Assembly: GCA_947184155.2 (NCBI GenBank)
Contig: CAMXCT020000123.1
Span: forward strand, 15,001 to 79,000
Direction of reading: 5' to 3'
Source of the DNA: Cladocopium goreaui
Lineage: Eukaryota; Sar; Dinophyceae; Suessiales; Symbiodiniaceae
Length of the DNA: 64,000 bases
Part shown: one piece after another, positions 1-12,839 of the stretch
Layout: the number at the start of each line of letters is the position of its first letter
How positions within the stretch are numbered: the first letter of the stretch is position 1
Position numbers and translations under genes: made by a program
The notes under the pieces: generated by a model
What the model was told of the DNA's origin: nothing
The model's input: the letters and a program-made list of their open reading frames with translations, nothing else
Database searches by the model: none

Positions 1-483
1 ACGCCTTTTAATACACTGGGGTCTTGTTCATCCTGGATTGGCATACTGTAGAAATCATCCATCTCAAATGTTTTTTTTCAGTGTTACTTCCACTTCCAAA
101 ACCCTCCTCCTCTTACTTTTGGCTAAGTCTGTGATTCCCTCCGGAAAGAATGAGAACTGGTTTGTCCTACTCTCAACTCAGAATTGCAGCAAAAAAACGC
201 AATCTTACCATTTGCCGATTTGCCTACCCTCTTAAATTATTGTCATTATTAAAACTGCGTTATCGAATTTTGTTAATCTTGGGATATCATATAAACCAAG
301 AATCATGTCATCAAAGCTGTGGCCGCTTTTTTTTTTGGCCCAAGGCACTGGTCGTTGCGACACTCGCAGCACTTTCTCGCCCTTCTCCAATCCATGCCAT
401 TTTTTTCGACTTCCTCTTCTGTCCTCCAATCGTGGCGATCCTCGGGCGAAACTTCGTTTGGAAGAAATGGACTGATAGGGGTA

Positions 484-594
484 CCCTCTGGTAATTTAAC
501 ATAGCTATTGAAAATGGCCATTTATAGTGGATTTTCCCATTGAACATAGTGATTTTCCATAGTTAGGTCCAGGTTAGGTCAGTTTACCAGAGGG
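484..594. mobile_element. MITE family A, copy 1
   Basis: A short palindromic element with terminal inverted repeats of the form CCCTCTGGTAA...TTTACCAGAGGG, flanked on both sides by TA (482-483 and 595-596). The interior holds inverted AACATAG/CTATG-type and GAAAATGG/CCATTTTC-type blocks. TA flanks and short GC-capped terminal repeats fit Stowaway/mariner-type non-autonomous elements. No coding capacity. Confidence 0.8.
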
Positions 595-599
595 TACCC

Positions 600-2470
600 A
601 ATTTTCAAACCAGATTTGGGCTGGCATTCGCGGTTTCTATCAGTTCACAAACATGCTTTTAGGGTTAAAATTACATGATATGTTTTCAGTTCACATCCCT
701 TATGTTTCTTCGACCACTTACGTGTAAGGTGTCCCGATATCAGGAAATTGAAATCACTCGTGGCACCCCTCCGTCAACTTGCTCCGATCAGCGCGACAAC
801 ATTGCAGAATGATTGGACATTTGAAAGGCAGACCAATTTAGCAGCTCCCAAACAAATACAATAAACAGAAAAGTCAAATGAGCCGTGGCCAAAAGGTCTT
901 GTCTTTCTGGAGGCGCTAAGGGAATGCTTACGCGCTGCGTACACATCCACAGTTTTAGCTTACGCGCAGGAATAGCTTACGCTGATGCTTACGCGAGCTT
1001 ACACGGACCAGGGTTTTGCTTCTGCGAGGTCCTTATTGCCACTCCCCAACAAAAATGTATACTGGGTTTTGAACGTGGCTCAAATTGGGCTAGATAAAGT
1101 GGGTAAAAAGATAAATGTGTTTTCCCAACAAAAACGATAATTTACCTATGGTGGGTTGGAGCAACCCCAATTTTTTCCGCAACTTTATCCCACAAATTAA
1201 CTCCCCGCCCGCCGGGAAACTTTGGCCGCAGCGAGGCATTTACGGAAAAGTGGTGCCTCAGACATTGACCAAAAACCGGTCGACATGTAATTTGATGGGG
1301 TGTTATAAGATGAGGAAAATAGTAGAATAGATGATGTATATATATATACATAGGTATAGGATGGTAATAGGGACATAACGCGATATAATTCTGAAGAATT
1401 CAACATAATAATGAGATGCAATAGGGAATTCAATCATATGGCAAATCAAGTCTAACTATTTTGGGAGGATATAATGGAATCTACTTGGAAATAAAGGGGA
1501 AACCTAGGGAATAATAGGGGATCTGACAGACAATTACGGGGATATTGTGGGGATATAATGGGGATATAGGATATAGTTGGAAAATGATTGTTTTTTTGAA
1601 GTACCCCACCAGGAAGAAACGAAACTAATCACTTCTTTGGTGGAATTTTACTAATTTTAATCTTTTTGGGGGTTGCTAATCGTGGGGACACAATTGAATA
1701 TACTTGGATATAACTGGATTATATGATATCAAAAAACATAATGAGATCGAAAATAGTATAACAGGATATAGGAAATAAACACATTGAGCAGTGTCAAAGT
1801 GGTTTATGGCCCATATACATACGTATGTATACATATGTATTATACATTATGTATAATTATATATATAATATACATACAGTAACCCACGCAGAACTGTGTG
1901 TAGCCCACACATAACTGGGTTATAAAACATGTATGCATAGAAATACATACAATATGTATATGACATGTAAAAAACAAAACGTATATGGATGTAACTTGAG
2001 TATAGCATTCCCACTTCTGATTGACTGAGAATTGTCAGTTGGACCTATTAGACAAAAATGAAAATAATTGTGGTTCACGGGAAAATTCTATTTTGGCTTG
2101 TGACGATCACGAATACCTTGGCTAGTACAGCCCCTCCGACGATGCTCCTCAAACGCACCTCTCTGAAGATAAATGGGATTGTGAAGTGTTTTTGACGACC
2201 AACAAGCACCAATAAGGGTTTCTTAAAAATCCAGTGGAGGGATTTAAAGAATCCCACTGTATATATAGCACGTTTAAATAATGGGACCAACATATCTGAT
2301 ACATTTCCCATCACACATATGATCGGATACATACAAATGTAAACAACTTATATCAGTATATCTGGTGTTTTTTTAACAATCGGATATATTATGCAACAAA
2401 CATGGGGGTTCAACCAATAGGAATGGGCATCACAGCGGTGTATAAACAATATCAGTCACACATTCATTAC
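600..2470. other. AT-rich intergenic DNA, no gene seen
   Basis: No ORF here has convincing protein character. The stretch has runs of GGGATAT-like words near 1500-1580, a TATATA/TACATA tract around 1800-1980 and scattered short inverted repeats. I see no motif supporting an exon or RNA gene. Confidence 0.5.
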
Positions 2471-2471
2471 C

Positions 2472-2572
2472 ATCTTGTTATTTAACATAGCCATGGAAAA
2501 TGTCCCATAGAAATAGATGGTTTACCTATTAAAAATGGTGATTTTCCATGGCTATGTTAAATAACCAGAGGG
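2472..2572. mobile_element. MITE family A, copy 2
   Basis: The left terminus is degraded, but the inner arms are perfect: ATTTAACATAGCCATGGAAA at 2480 is mirrored by TTTCCATGGCTATGTTAAAT ending at 2562. The right end is ACCAGAGGG followed by TA. Same family as the element at 484. Confidence 0.75.
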
Positions 2573-2856
2573 TAATTCCCTTATTCATGCGCCCAATCAC
2601 TCATTCACAGGTTCATTGTGTCATGTCTTCGTTCTGGAAAACGTGCTCTCATTTCGTCGCATCCGCTGTTCGAACTTCACCACACCCGTCTTCCGCAAAC
2701 GAGCCCTTCAAAGAATCTTCCAAGTTAAGGACCAAATTCCTTCATTGCTTCTTTTTTTTACTCATTCCTTTTTGAATCATTTCATTTGTTCATCCTTGTA
2801 ATTGTTCATTATTTCATTTTATCATTCGTCCATTTGTCCATTCATCCATTTATCCA

Positions 2857-3039
2857 GTATACATTTACATATACAAATACATATACATATACATATACAT
2901 ATACGTATACAAATACATATACATACACATACACATATACATATACATCTACATGTACATATACACATACATATACATACACATACACATATACATATAC
3001 ATCTACATGTACATATACTTATACATATACATCTACATG

Positions 3040-3086
<47 letters not shown>

Positions 3087-3180
3087 CTACATCTACATGT
3101 CTATATACATATACATATACATCTACATGCACATATACATATACATATACATCTACATATACTTATACATTGACATTGTA
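2857..3180. repeat. ATACAT hexanucleotide microsatellite
   Basis: About 320 bases of ACATAT/ATACAT units with interspersed CTACATGT variants. All three plus-strand frames stay open (Tyr-Thr, Ile-His and Tyr-Ile type repeats) simply because the unit is 6 bp, so these ORFs are not genes. Confidence 0.95.
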
Positions 3181-3189
3181 TACATAGAA

Positions 3190-3880
3190 CTATATAAATA
3201 TACATACAAATACAGTATACAACATGTGGGTAAGTCATTCAACTACCGGACCATGCCGTAGATATATGGACAAGACCAGTCAATCCTTAGTGCTGGATGG
3301 TGAAACATTGGTTGTAGCCGGTAAACATCCACATTTGTAGAAACATACATGAGGTGCTACTTTACAAAAGTGAGGACAAAACATGACAAAACCCCTAAAT
3401 GATGATTGGTTGATGGTCAGCTGAGGGCTTGTACTAGCTGGTTTACTGGGTACTATTGACTCATCCACTCTGGGGTGTCTAGAGTTTCCAAATCAGGAAG
3501 GTGGCAATCTTTGCCGACACAAAACCATGGCCCCAGGGGAGCTCCTCACATGTTCATCTCCGCTAAACTCCACATATTATATACAGTAGGTGTGTTTTCT
3601 TTCGTCCCCATCTTGATTGCTTAACGAAATCCAAATTTTGCTGGTGAAGCATCCGCACAGGATGGCTTTACCAAGCCCAGCAAAGGAAAACCATAAGTGC
3701 ATTCAACAAGCTTTATATCAAGGGAAGACCCAACTATTCCCATTTTATTGGTAAAGACTTTCGATGTCCCATCAAACTGTGGGTGCTTAAAATCCAATAA
3801 TTCTCAAAACAGGACCCAAGGGCTGGTAGACCCATGCCAGACCATTGGGGGGGTAGGAACACGGAACACGAGACCATATA
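3190..3880. other. Intergenic DNA, nothing recognised
   Basis: Mixed-composition sequence without a credible exon, RNA gene or repeat. It runs into the AT satellite that starts near 3880. Confidence 0.4.
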
Positions 3881-4115
3881 TATATAATATAATATATAGT
3901 ATATATCTATATATATAATATAATATATAATATATATAATATGTATACTATATATACTATATATAATATATAATATATAATATAATTTATAATAATATAT
4001 ATATATTATTATATATTATATTATAATTAATATTATAATCAATATATATTATATTATATTATATTATATTACATTATATTATATTATATTATATTATAAT
4101 ATATTTATAATATAC
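3880..4115. repeat. TATAATA-type AT satellite
   Basis: Nearly pure A+T made of TATATAAT, ATATTATATT and similar words, closing with a short ACACAC run. Self-complementary and probably slippage-prone. Confidence 0.95.
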
Positions 4116-5270
4116 ACACACACATTTGGATTGCTGGCCGATTGCTAAACTGGCTACACATCCAAGCAGATTGCCCCAAACTTACCGGTCAGGTAGCTCA
4201 AAAGCCATTCCTGCTTCAGCCAAACTGGTCATACTGCTGAGTGCACTTGCCTTGCCGCGTCCAGAAATTCACTGGGAGGATGATCTCCCCAGTGAATTTG
4301 ACGGCGATTTTGTCTACCAATTTCTGGATAAACCATACTTTAGCATGCTTTAGCCTCTTCCGAACCATCAAATGGGTCAAACTGATTTCGCCAGGTTCAT
4401 ATTCATTCCCGAAGCATACGTAGAAAACACATCCAAATCAACAGCAAAAATTGGGAGAAACCACATCTTGTTTGCAGGATGATTTCTAGTGGATGTAAAC
4501 AATTTGAAACCCTGATTCCCCAACTACCCTCCCGTAGAAAACCTGATGGTTGTATTCTATTCCAAGAGATATGTTGAATTTCAAGCCTGGCACGGAAATC
4601 TATGGCATGTCTATTACTGTCCCAGGAATCTAAACAGCAACACAGTCGTCAGTCGTCAAGTCCTGACGAACCATCCATTAAGGTTCGCCATTGTTCTGCT
4701 CAAATCCAGATTTTAATGATTGTTTTCGCCCCAATCTTGTTGGTTGTATCAAGGCAAATGGATTTGTCTGAAAATAGCTTGCCCAACAATTTGACGGCTG
4801 ATGATCATAACCCCCAATCAAATGGTTATTTTGGGGACATTAACACCGTATGGGACCGTCACATCAGCGGGGATTTTTGTCACAACATCCCAGCGGGTTA
4901 GCCATCCCACCGGGTTAAGCTCAGTTTGGGATGATTCGCATGCTTTGTTTCTATTAAAACTAGGGTGACCTTGTTGCGAGGCCGATTTTGTTTTCCAGTG
5001 ATAAGCAGCTCAAGTGTTGGGTTTAATGGGGCTTATGCAACAAACAAAACTGACAAGATGCAAGGCACCACGTTGTAGTATGTTTGTGCAAGGAGATGTC
5101 CCAACTAGAATGATAGTTAAGTTGCTTTATACCCACCATTACAGCAAGTAGTTACCTAGTTCGATATACCAGAAACATCCAAAAAGCAGTCAACCTACAT
5201 CCAAAGCAACTTATCTGACTTAGCTATCTTGCGGCCCAAGAAAAGGGCCCCTTTTTGTCGTAGCCATCAG
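4116..5270. other. Intergenic DNA with weak plus-strand open frames
   Basis: Two plus-strand frames (about 4126-4353 and 4602-4901) stay open for 75-99 codons. The segment near 4220-4340 reads as hydrophobic followed by acidic (PRPEIHWEDD, SEFDGDF), but it starts at no good ATG and has no family resemblance I can name. I leave it unannotated as a gene. Confidence 0.3.
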
Positions 5271-5274
5271 TTAA

Positions 5275-5415
5275 GTCAAGTCACCACGGAGGCAATTGTG
5301 GCCTTCGACTTCGCGGAGTTGGCACTCTTCGCAGACCTCTGACAAGTGCCAAGTGGCCCCCTTGAAGTGGGGTGGCTGGCCTAAACAGACTGCAAATGGG
5401 TGCTTTTTTGAGGAT
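5275..5415 (-). CDS. Possible short Cys-containing exon
   Basis: The minus strand encodes a stretch reading PPHFKGATWHLSEVCEECQL and then EGHNCLRGD. Its higher GC and protein-like composition stand out from the AT-rich surroundings. A Cys-x2-Cys pair with a later His/Cys could be a metal site, but this is only a pattern. The open frame begins at a non-convincing start, so this would be an internal exon. Function unknown; it could equally be chance. Confidence 0.25.
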
Positions 5416-5479
5416 TGATGTGGGTCAGTATTCCATGCATGGAAGAAATGGATACAAAGTGTCTTGACAATCTGCAAAA

Positions 5480-7795
5480 CAAAAAATATGGCTGTGATTT
5501 ACCGCTTCATATGAGCAGTGTTCAAAATTATCCAGCCCATTCTATACCTGGTTGAGTTTTTTAGGGAATCCATTTATGGATGAAGATGATATCCAACATA
5601 TTGGACAGCAAAGCATCCTACAACTATAACCATCGACCAACCCTGGTCCCTGGTTTTGAACACTACTGACATGAATTGTTGGGAACTGCGGGCAGGTAAA
5701 CCCCAATTCCTTGGAAGTTCATGACACCAACCCATTTCGCGGGCAAAAAGACAGCTGGGCTGAACAAATCTCTGGTTACTGGTTAATAGCAAAAGATAAA
5801 TCTACAGGAAGGGACCTCGTAGGCAGTTTTTTGTTTAACATTGTAGAGCGACTAGGTCATAAATCCAACAGTCAACCTAGTTATAAACCAACTTAGCTAC
5901 AAGTATCTTGGGAGCCCACATTACATGACTTCCTGATGTTTATTATATACTCAGAGGCACCGATCATGTCACAGCGAACCTTTTCGATACAACCAGCAAA
6001 ACCTTCACTCTCGAAGATGCTGGTTGAAGCAACCAAAGAAAGGAAATTTGACGTAAGAGAGATTTAAGCAAACATAATTGACCCAAATATATACGTAGAA
6101 CCAAAGCAACTGGACAGATTGTTTTATGAATCGCACTAGGGAAAATCAAAGCAAAGACGATTCACTAACCACCTCTCTAAGTTTGCCCAGTCTTGAATAA
6201 CCATAACCAATCTCATGACTAATCCTGGATACACTGCAAACAGGTTGTCTATACAGGCCATAATTCTCATCATAGCACAACCACTGCCGATTTTTGACCA
6301 TTCACTACGGTTTGACTCAAATGTATAATCGGATGTTTGGTGTTCGAATTCCGTTGATCTCTCCATTTATGGTGGAATTATCCCATGTTTCTGCTGCGCT
6401 TCAATCCCTGCTAATCGACCATTCACCAAGTTCTTCGCCCTAATTGAAACATAGCATTCACCGCTTCGATTCTTAGATTCTTAGATGGTTATGGCCAGTT
6501 ATGGCCAGTTACCCATGACATAAGAATCCGACCCAAACTTTCCGGAAGGGCGCCAGGGCCTAGATAGGGCCCGGTTCAAAAAAAAACCAGGTGATATCTA
6601 TACTTCGATTCGATTGGGTTCCAAAACTACTCGCTACAGGGCTGACAATATGCTGACATGTTGAGAGGCCCCGAGGCCGTGTTTCGAGGTAGAAGCCTTT
6701 CAGAATCTTTCAGAATCCTTCAGCCTCAAAATGCCTCAAAAGAACACCTCAGCCCAAGCCAAATCAACCCGAAACCAACCCTACATATTATAGTAACCCG
6801 AAAGTAACGAGACCCGCATCATCCGCCCCGGGTTGGGAAATTAGGAAAAAACTAACATATCCCGGGGGGCACTCTTGTGTAAAGTTTCTCTGATCTCTCT
6901 GGGGATCCCATATTAAGTTCCAATCTGATTACAGTAGGGGTATGAAACCAATTATTTTGGCCTTGAAATACCATCTGAAACGGAGATGATTAGATCCCCC
7001 GGGTATATGGATATGCGATGATAGTCACGAATGGTCATTATTCTTCGACCCAGGGGACCACAGAATTGGGTCTATGGTCATTGTGTATCGTACTCACCAT
7101 CCATTGACATTTTTAGGGGTACCCAAGTTTGACCCATATCACATACAAACAGTAACAAGTATCCAAACAAAGAGACACGTGTTTCCAAGATGGTAGTTTC
7201 ATGATGTTCCGTGATGTTTTTTCCCCAAGGATCCCCAAGGTATGTTCAATGTTCATGTATTTTTGGCATGGACCTTTGTGGGGTGCTACTAGTGCTACAA
7301 GCAAACATAAAACTCCAAAGCTTTTTCTCAAAAACAAAAACCAAGCTTCATCAGGCTATTGCGTTTAGGGGATGCTCGTTCAGGTCGATCAATTCGCTCT
7401 GCCTCGGGAAACCAACAGATGGTGGAAAAGACATTTGGGATGTCTATACTAAAATCATAAACACTGTATATAATATGATCAGTACACAGTGTGATTTAAC
7501 AACAAAGGTTTGCTTGAAGCAACAGCAAAAATACATCAACAATGGTTAACCAACAAAACGATGATTTAAGCAAGGCAAACAATGATTCAACCAACAAAAA
7601 ACGGGATTGAACCTACACCAAACAAAACATTGGGATAATGTCGTGTATATTATGCATGGAGATGCTTTTTGGGGTATCAAGTACAATACGGACTTAGCCG
7701 ACAGAAATGGCAACATATCCTATGGAGGTTGGGGGCGTCCAAGGCTTCGATTCACCTACCCAGTAACAGACCATTTTTTGCTTTGTGTACATGGT
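5480..7795. other. Intergenic DNA, no gene seen
   Basis: No credible exon. Phrases around 5857-5905 (ACCAACTTAGCTA) resemble the interior of the element at 56188 and may be a decayed relative. The rest is unique-looking intergenic sequence. Confidence 0.4.
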
Positions 7796-7800
7796 TGGTA

Positions 7801-7906
7801 CCCGGCCTGGTAAACTAACAAAAAACTATGGAACATCACCATGTTTGATGGGTAAATCCACTATTTCTATGGCCATTTTCAATAGCTATGTTAGTTTACC
7901 AGAGGG
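7801..7906. mobile_element. MITE family A, copy 3
   Basis: The left end is CCCGGCCTGGTAAAC, a variant terminus shared with copies at 56372 and 58214. The right end is GTTTACCAGAGGG. TA flanks lie at 7799-7800 and 7907-7908. The variant left end shared by three copies suggests a subfamily. Confidence 0.85.
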
Positions 7907-7908
7907 TA

Positions 7909-8345
7909 TATGATTGCTTTGGTCAGGCTTCTATTCTGAGCAAAAAAAGTATTTCCGAACCAAAAAAAACTCCTGACACCATGAATATCGGATGATTCCT
8001 CCGATAAAAAACATGATATATGGTGAGATCGGCCAGTGATCTCGCTGTGATTGCCCGGGGAACACAGGGATGAAACTGATATATTTATAGAATAGGATAC
8101 ATAAGATAACTACTGGACATATTGGGTTTTGACATGATCGAATGGCCAGGAGAATTACAAATACTTTTGGGAGTACATCCAAATTTTGTCTGCATATTTT
8201 GACCCATACCCGCATGGAGAGCAAACAAGATACTTTGACAGTACCAGTGTACAACCACCAGAAGGATCCAGAAGGTGATTCCCCGGATGCTAAGTCAGCA
8301 ATCCAACTAGTAGATGGTAGTATTAAACCATCTTATACCAACAGA
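7909..8345. other. Intergenic DNA, no gene seen
   Basis: A minus-strand frame at 7931-8254 is open for 107 codons but has no protein-like features or good start. Nothing else recognised. Confidence 0.35.
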
Positions 8346-8351
8346 CATATA

Positions 8352-8463
8352 CTGGTTGGTGGTGCAATAACCATCTTGAAAAATATGAGTGCGTGAGTCA
8401 ATGGGAAGGATGACATCCCATATATGAAATGGAACATAAAAAATGATCCAAACCACCAACCAG
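8352..8463 (+). mobile_element. MITE family B, copy 1
   Basis: Perfect terminal inverted repeats: TATACTGGTTGGTGGT at 8348-8363 and its reverse complement at 8452-8467, including the flanking TA. The interior contains GGGAAGGATGACATCCCATA. A second copy in inverted orientation lies at 44883-44997. Non-coding, and probably mobilised by a TA-targeting transposase supplied elsewhere. Confidence 0.85.
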
Positions 8464-8469
8464 TATATA

Positions 8470-9000
8470 ACTGGAAGCCAACACTGCAAGTACAATGAGC
8501 TTAGATCCTGCTTGACTTTTGACCCATGTATCCATGTGCCTTTCCGCGGATGGATTGCATTCAATGGCATATTTCGGAACGCCCAATGGTAGGACTCTGG
8601 GAATCTCATGGAATGTGATTGGGGTTTTTGGGATGGGTCCCTCAAAATGCCATGGATTGGTTCCAGCCCCACTGCTGCAAAAAGATAAGACCCACTCCAT
8701 GGGCTAATCAGCGAAAAACATGTGTTTTTTCTTCCGGAATTCCCTGTAAGAAACTGCTAATAATGACTTTGCCAAACTGAGAATTTAACAACATTTCAGG
8801 GCATAGCCTTTTTTGAGGGCACCCCCATATTGTGAAATGCACCATTCATTTACCAATCTTTATTGGGATCCGAGAAGTTCACTCCCTCGAAATGATGGTC
8901 ATCTATACCAAAAAACAATCCTGACAAAATAAATCATCTATTTTGGGTTTCCTTGAAGTGTGTCACATGTGTTGTTTGAGCTGCTGAAAGAAACTACGTC
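8470..9000. other. Intergenic DNA, no gene seen
   Basis: No convincing exon on either strand. Open frames here start at weak codons and have no recognisable composition. Confidence 0.35.
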
Positions 9001-9011
9001 CATCCTGGCAA

Positions 9012-9178
9012 CAGATGTTGGAATATATCAATGAAAGTATCAAACTACTCAAGGGTCACTCGCTGTCCAGCCTGGCTGGGGCTGTCAGCGGCCTCATGAT
9101 TCTCCTGGCAAATTGTGGAACCCTGGATAAGTTGGTTTCTAACCTGACGAACGGATGGATTTATGGTGGATAAATCTA
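9012..9178 (+). CDS. Possible exon with one membrane-like helix
   Basis: An open plus-strand frame from an upstream TGG-CAA-CAG stretch through an ATG near 9024 encodes SIKLLKGHSLSSLAGAVSGL and then MILLANCGTLDK before a stop at about 9176. The Ala/Gly/Ser/Leu-rich core resembles a transmembrane or amphipathic helix, and the codons look protein-like against the AT-rich background. No partner exons were found nearby and no family is recognised. It may be an isolated exon or chance. Confidence 0.3.
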
Positions 9179-9179
9179 T

Positions 9180-10465
9180 ACGATCTTGGATCTTAGATGG
9201 GGCTACGAACCAATTTACAACTGGGCCAAGGGGCCTACCTGCGCCCTTGATTATATTGGGATGACTTAACACTGAGTTGCGGATAATGGTAACAAAATAG
9301 GAAAACAAAACGCATATCAATCCCTAATACATGAGATACAATCAACATTTAGGAGGAACATGGAGGAATACCATATCATGACGGGACCGAGGGCCCCTTC
9401 ATATGGGTTGCGTCCTTAGCCAGCTAGCCTGTTTGAACCAACAAAATGTCTGGGCAAATTGCATCACTCTGGGTAAGTTTTGGAAATATGATGTCAACTC
9501 TAGTGATTCACCAAGCTTTTTGAGAGATCTGATGGGTTTATATATATATATAGCATTGGGACATCGACCAGTGAGGTCCCGTGACTAAGGTGACTGGGTG
9601 ATTGTTGGGCCACAGTTGGACGTACATGTATATATATATATATATATTATGTGTATATATATACCTTGGGAGCCTTGAACCTACGAATTTGTAGGTCGCG
9701 AATCCAAAACTCTGACATGTATATATATAGTATACCTTGTTTGGATAATCCGGCTTATGTTCTTAGAATTGTTGATCCCATCATGCATCATTTACCCATC
9801 GTCACCTTTTGGTTGTGAAATAGTGGGAGTTGCCTTCCATGAATTAAGCCGAGGGAATTTGAGACATCTATGGGCATGATCCAGATGATCCAGCAGTCCA
9901 CTGAGCATGGTGCCCTCCTCACTGTGGCTAGTGTGTCAATGCCAGCCACAATACACATCCATTTTTAAATACCCTTATCCCATGTCATGAAATGCTAGTT
10001 GGTTGATAGCTTTCCCATAAAAAATGGGTTAGTAACGGTTAGTTCATCCCCCAAAACTAGCTGGTTTTTGCTCCTTACTCCTTAGCCAATCGACTTCAAT
10101 CAACCAGGAGGCAACTTTTTGGTATCAATGGATCAGCCGACCATCGGATTTTGGGGAAACATTGTAACATGACAAGTTGACAACCCTTAGCTGAGTCATA
10201 TGTCTCAAAGCAGTTTTCGATATTTTTCTTGTCCAAATAAACAACAATCTAAAGATTCTGAGGCTGTATCCAGGATCTCATCCATACCAACCATTCGTAC
10301 TGATTTGTGGATTTTGGGGGGAACATGAAGGATGGGACACGTATTCTCGTTAGTTTCCCTGGGCGTGTCTGCTGGTTGGCGGCACGTCCCTGCCAAATGG
10401 CGTAACCCAAAGTCCAATGGTTCGCCATCATTTTTCCGACCATACAATTGTGAGACCTGAAAGAG
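9180..10465. other. Intergenic DNA, no gene seen
   Basis: Contains a short TATATA tract near 9625-9665. Open frames are short, and a minus-strand frame at 10205-10447 lacks recognisable features. Confidence 0.35.
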
Positions 10466-10468
10466 GCA

Positions 10469-10578
10469 CCCTCCTATAATTCAACATAGTTATTGAAAAC
10501 GGTCAATTTATATTTCATGTACTTATTGTCAATTGTAAATAGTGACTTTCCACACCTGAGTCTAAGTCTACCAAAGGG
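10469..10578. mobile_element. MITE family A, copy 4 (diverged)
   Basis: Left end CCCTCCTATAATTCAACATAG, right end TACCAAAGGG followed by TA. The arms match family A with several mismatches, so this is probably an older copy. Confidence 0.6.
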
Positions 10579-10584
10579 TAATTC

Positions 10585-12830
10585 TACAAACCATGCACAA
10601 ACATAGAAAAACAAAACATTAAAAACAAACACATTATACAGTATCTGACATGTCGTGGGCGTGTCTCAGCCCAGTTTTGTCCACTATGCTTCTTGCATGG
10701 GTGACTAACCGCACCCGTACATACCCATTGTATATTATATATAATTTATAAATATGTTATATATATACGTTTATATACATTAATTAGTTTTAACTGTTTC
10801 TGGTAGGACTCTGACATTTTCCTGCATTATCTGGTTCATTGATCCTTCATTATCTGGTTCATTAAAGACAGCAGGTGGAAACTGCAATGTTTGTTCACAT
10901 TTATTTACATAACAAATTGGTCAAATCTATGTTTAATTGCGTAAAGTTTATGTTAGATTGGTTTAAACTGCAAGTTTGCCAGTTCAAAAACAAAAACTGA
11001 AGGGTATAGCAACCCCCAAAAAGATATAAGTTCGTAAAATCCTACCTTAAATAGCCTTCAGAATTGCTGTTCCCTCTTTTTGGGGTTTATTAGTTTCCAA
11101 TGCCCAGACACGTCAGACTCAATCCTCAGCCGCTTCACCGGTGACCTAGCGAGGGGTTAGATTTGGGAAAAATGATACCCTCCGGTGTCCTCAAACATGG
11201 CAATTGGACATCTCCATTTCGTTCGATAGTTCTCTCATTCACATCATCTCCATTTATTATCTAAAAAAATCCCAGCTAGCCACGCTTGATTACCGAAGGC
11301 TATTTCTCCTTCAGGAAAAAAACAATGTGCGTGTCTGAGAATGGGGGACAGCATATAACACGGTCACCCAAACGGCCAATAGCGGCAGTAGCGATCATGC
11401 AAAGGAAAAACCATCAAAAAAAATTGGGGGATACTCTATTTTCAGACAAACTCTCAGCAGCGATTTTGGCATTGGCTACTTTATCTGACATAATCATAAA
11501 ACTGTAAGATGAGGGAGATAGACACCCTGCAAAAATATCTACAGTATTTTTTTCTGGTTGGTAGATCAATGTAGGTATTCCCATTTGTGGCAAAGGATTG
11601 GAGCGCTAAACTACCCATCCATCCGCATCAAAGGTCTATCCAACTGGGAGTTGGAAGTGAACAGACACACTTCCCAAGGTTGCTATGAACCCCTCAGGCA
11701 TTGTTTTAATCTATCCACCTGTTCCTGCGAAACCTCCGAATACGTCACCAACAAAAAACACACCCTACCATACTTCACCAACAAATTTGAACAATTCTGA
11801 TCAAAAACAACGGTGATTTCACGATCAACATAAATTATTACAGGTGGATAGCAGGCGACATACTGCTATTAAAAGGGAAACGGGCCGGGACGCTTGTTAA
11901 AACTAACCAGATCATCACGTGTTATGTTTACCAATGATATCTGCATCACATCCCCACGTTCGACGGTCAACTCCTACTTTTACAGTTATGTACAGCAATC
12001 CCCCAAAAGGTAGAAAAGTAGCTAATCATTTCACAATGAATTTATTTTAGGGATGCTATAATATAAAAATATATACATATTATATATATACACATACATA
12101 TGTGCATAGTTTTCAACTCTTGCAATTTTCACCACTTACACCACTTGCAAAGTCTGCATAAACAATTCCATGCTTGGTCGATATTGCTGTCTCTGAAAAT
12201 GGGGCATTACCTTCCCCCCTCCAAAAAATAGACAAAGGACAATTATGATAAATCATTAAATTCGCAGTTACGCGGGGTACCTTATGCTCTTAGAACAACA
12301 AATCGTTGTCAAACTTGCCACGGTATATCTCTTCAGGCCGGTGACGCATTGAGGTCTTGAGGGAAGGTGATTGTTCTACCGACGGTACAGCCCCACACAG
12401 ACTCAAAAACCCAACATGGAACATGGAACCATGCATTAGACACAGCTACATATGCATATGTATGTTCCAGAATATATGTATCTGTATATCGACATATCAT
12501 GACATTCAATGATGTGTATACCTGAGAAATCCACCTGTGCCAAATTATTGCCGCTTTCTTGAAACAACAACAATTATCGCTGTTTCCCTCAGTTATCGCC
12601 GTTTCATAAAATTATTGCCGTTTGAGGTTTCCACACTTCCCGCCCTTGTTTCTCACCCTTGTTTCGCAACGACCTCTCCATCATCTTTCTCCGCAAGTTG
12701 TTTCCATGGGCTTCGGGACAACATCCAACCATGAGGACAAGATAGGCAGCAACACATTTGGAATCAGAAATAGTGACCCAGCAAAAAAAAATGGTTGTCT
12801 TGTATCATGTTCAACCATCACAAAAAAACA
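10585..12830. other. Intergenic DNA, no gene seen
   Basis: Contains a repeated TATCTGGTTCATT phrase near 10830-10865, a TATATA tract near 12060-12110 and scattered short frames. A lone half-end resembling family A (TACCCTCCGGTG at about 11178) has no matching right end. No supported gene. Confidence 0.35.
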
Positions 12831-12839
12831 TACTTACCA

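Noticed and set aside
2786..3261. Three overlapping plus-strand ORFs of 102-133 codons
   Set aside because: They are readings of an ATACAT microsatellite; the residues are two-letter repeats and no flanking coding signal exists.
11177..11230. Another family-A MITE
   Set aside because: Only a left-end-like TACCCTCCGGTG is present; no matching right end or inner arms.
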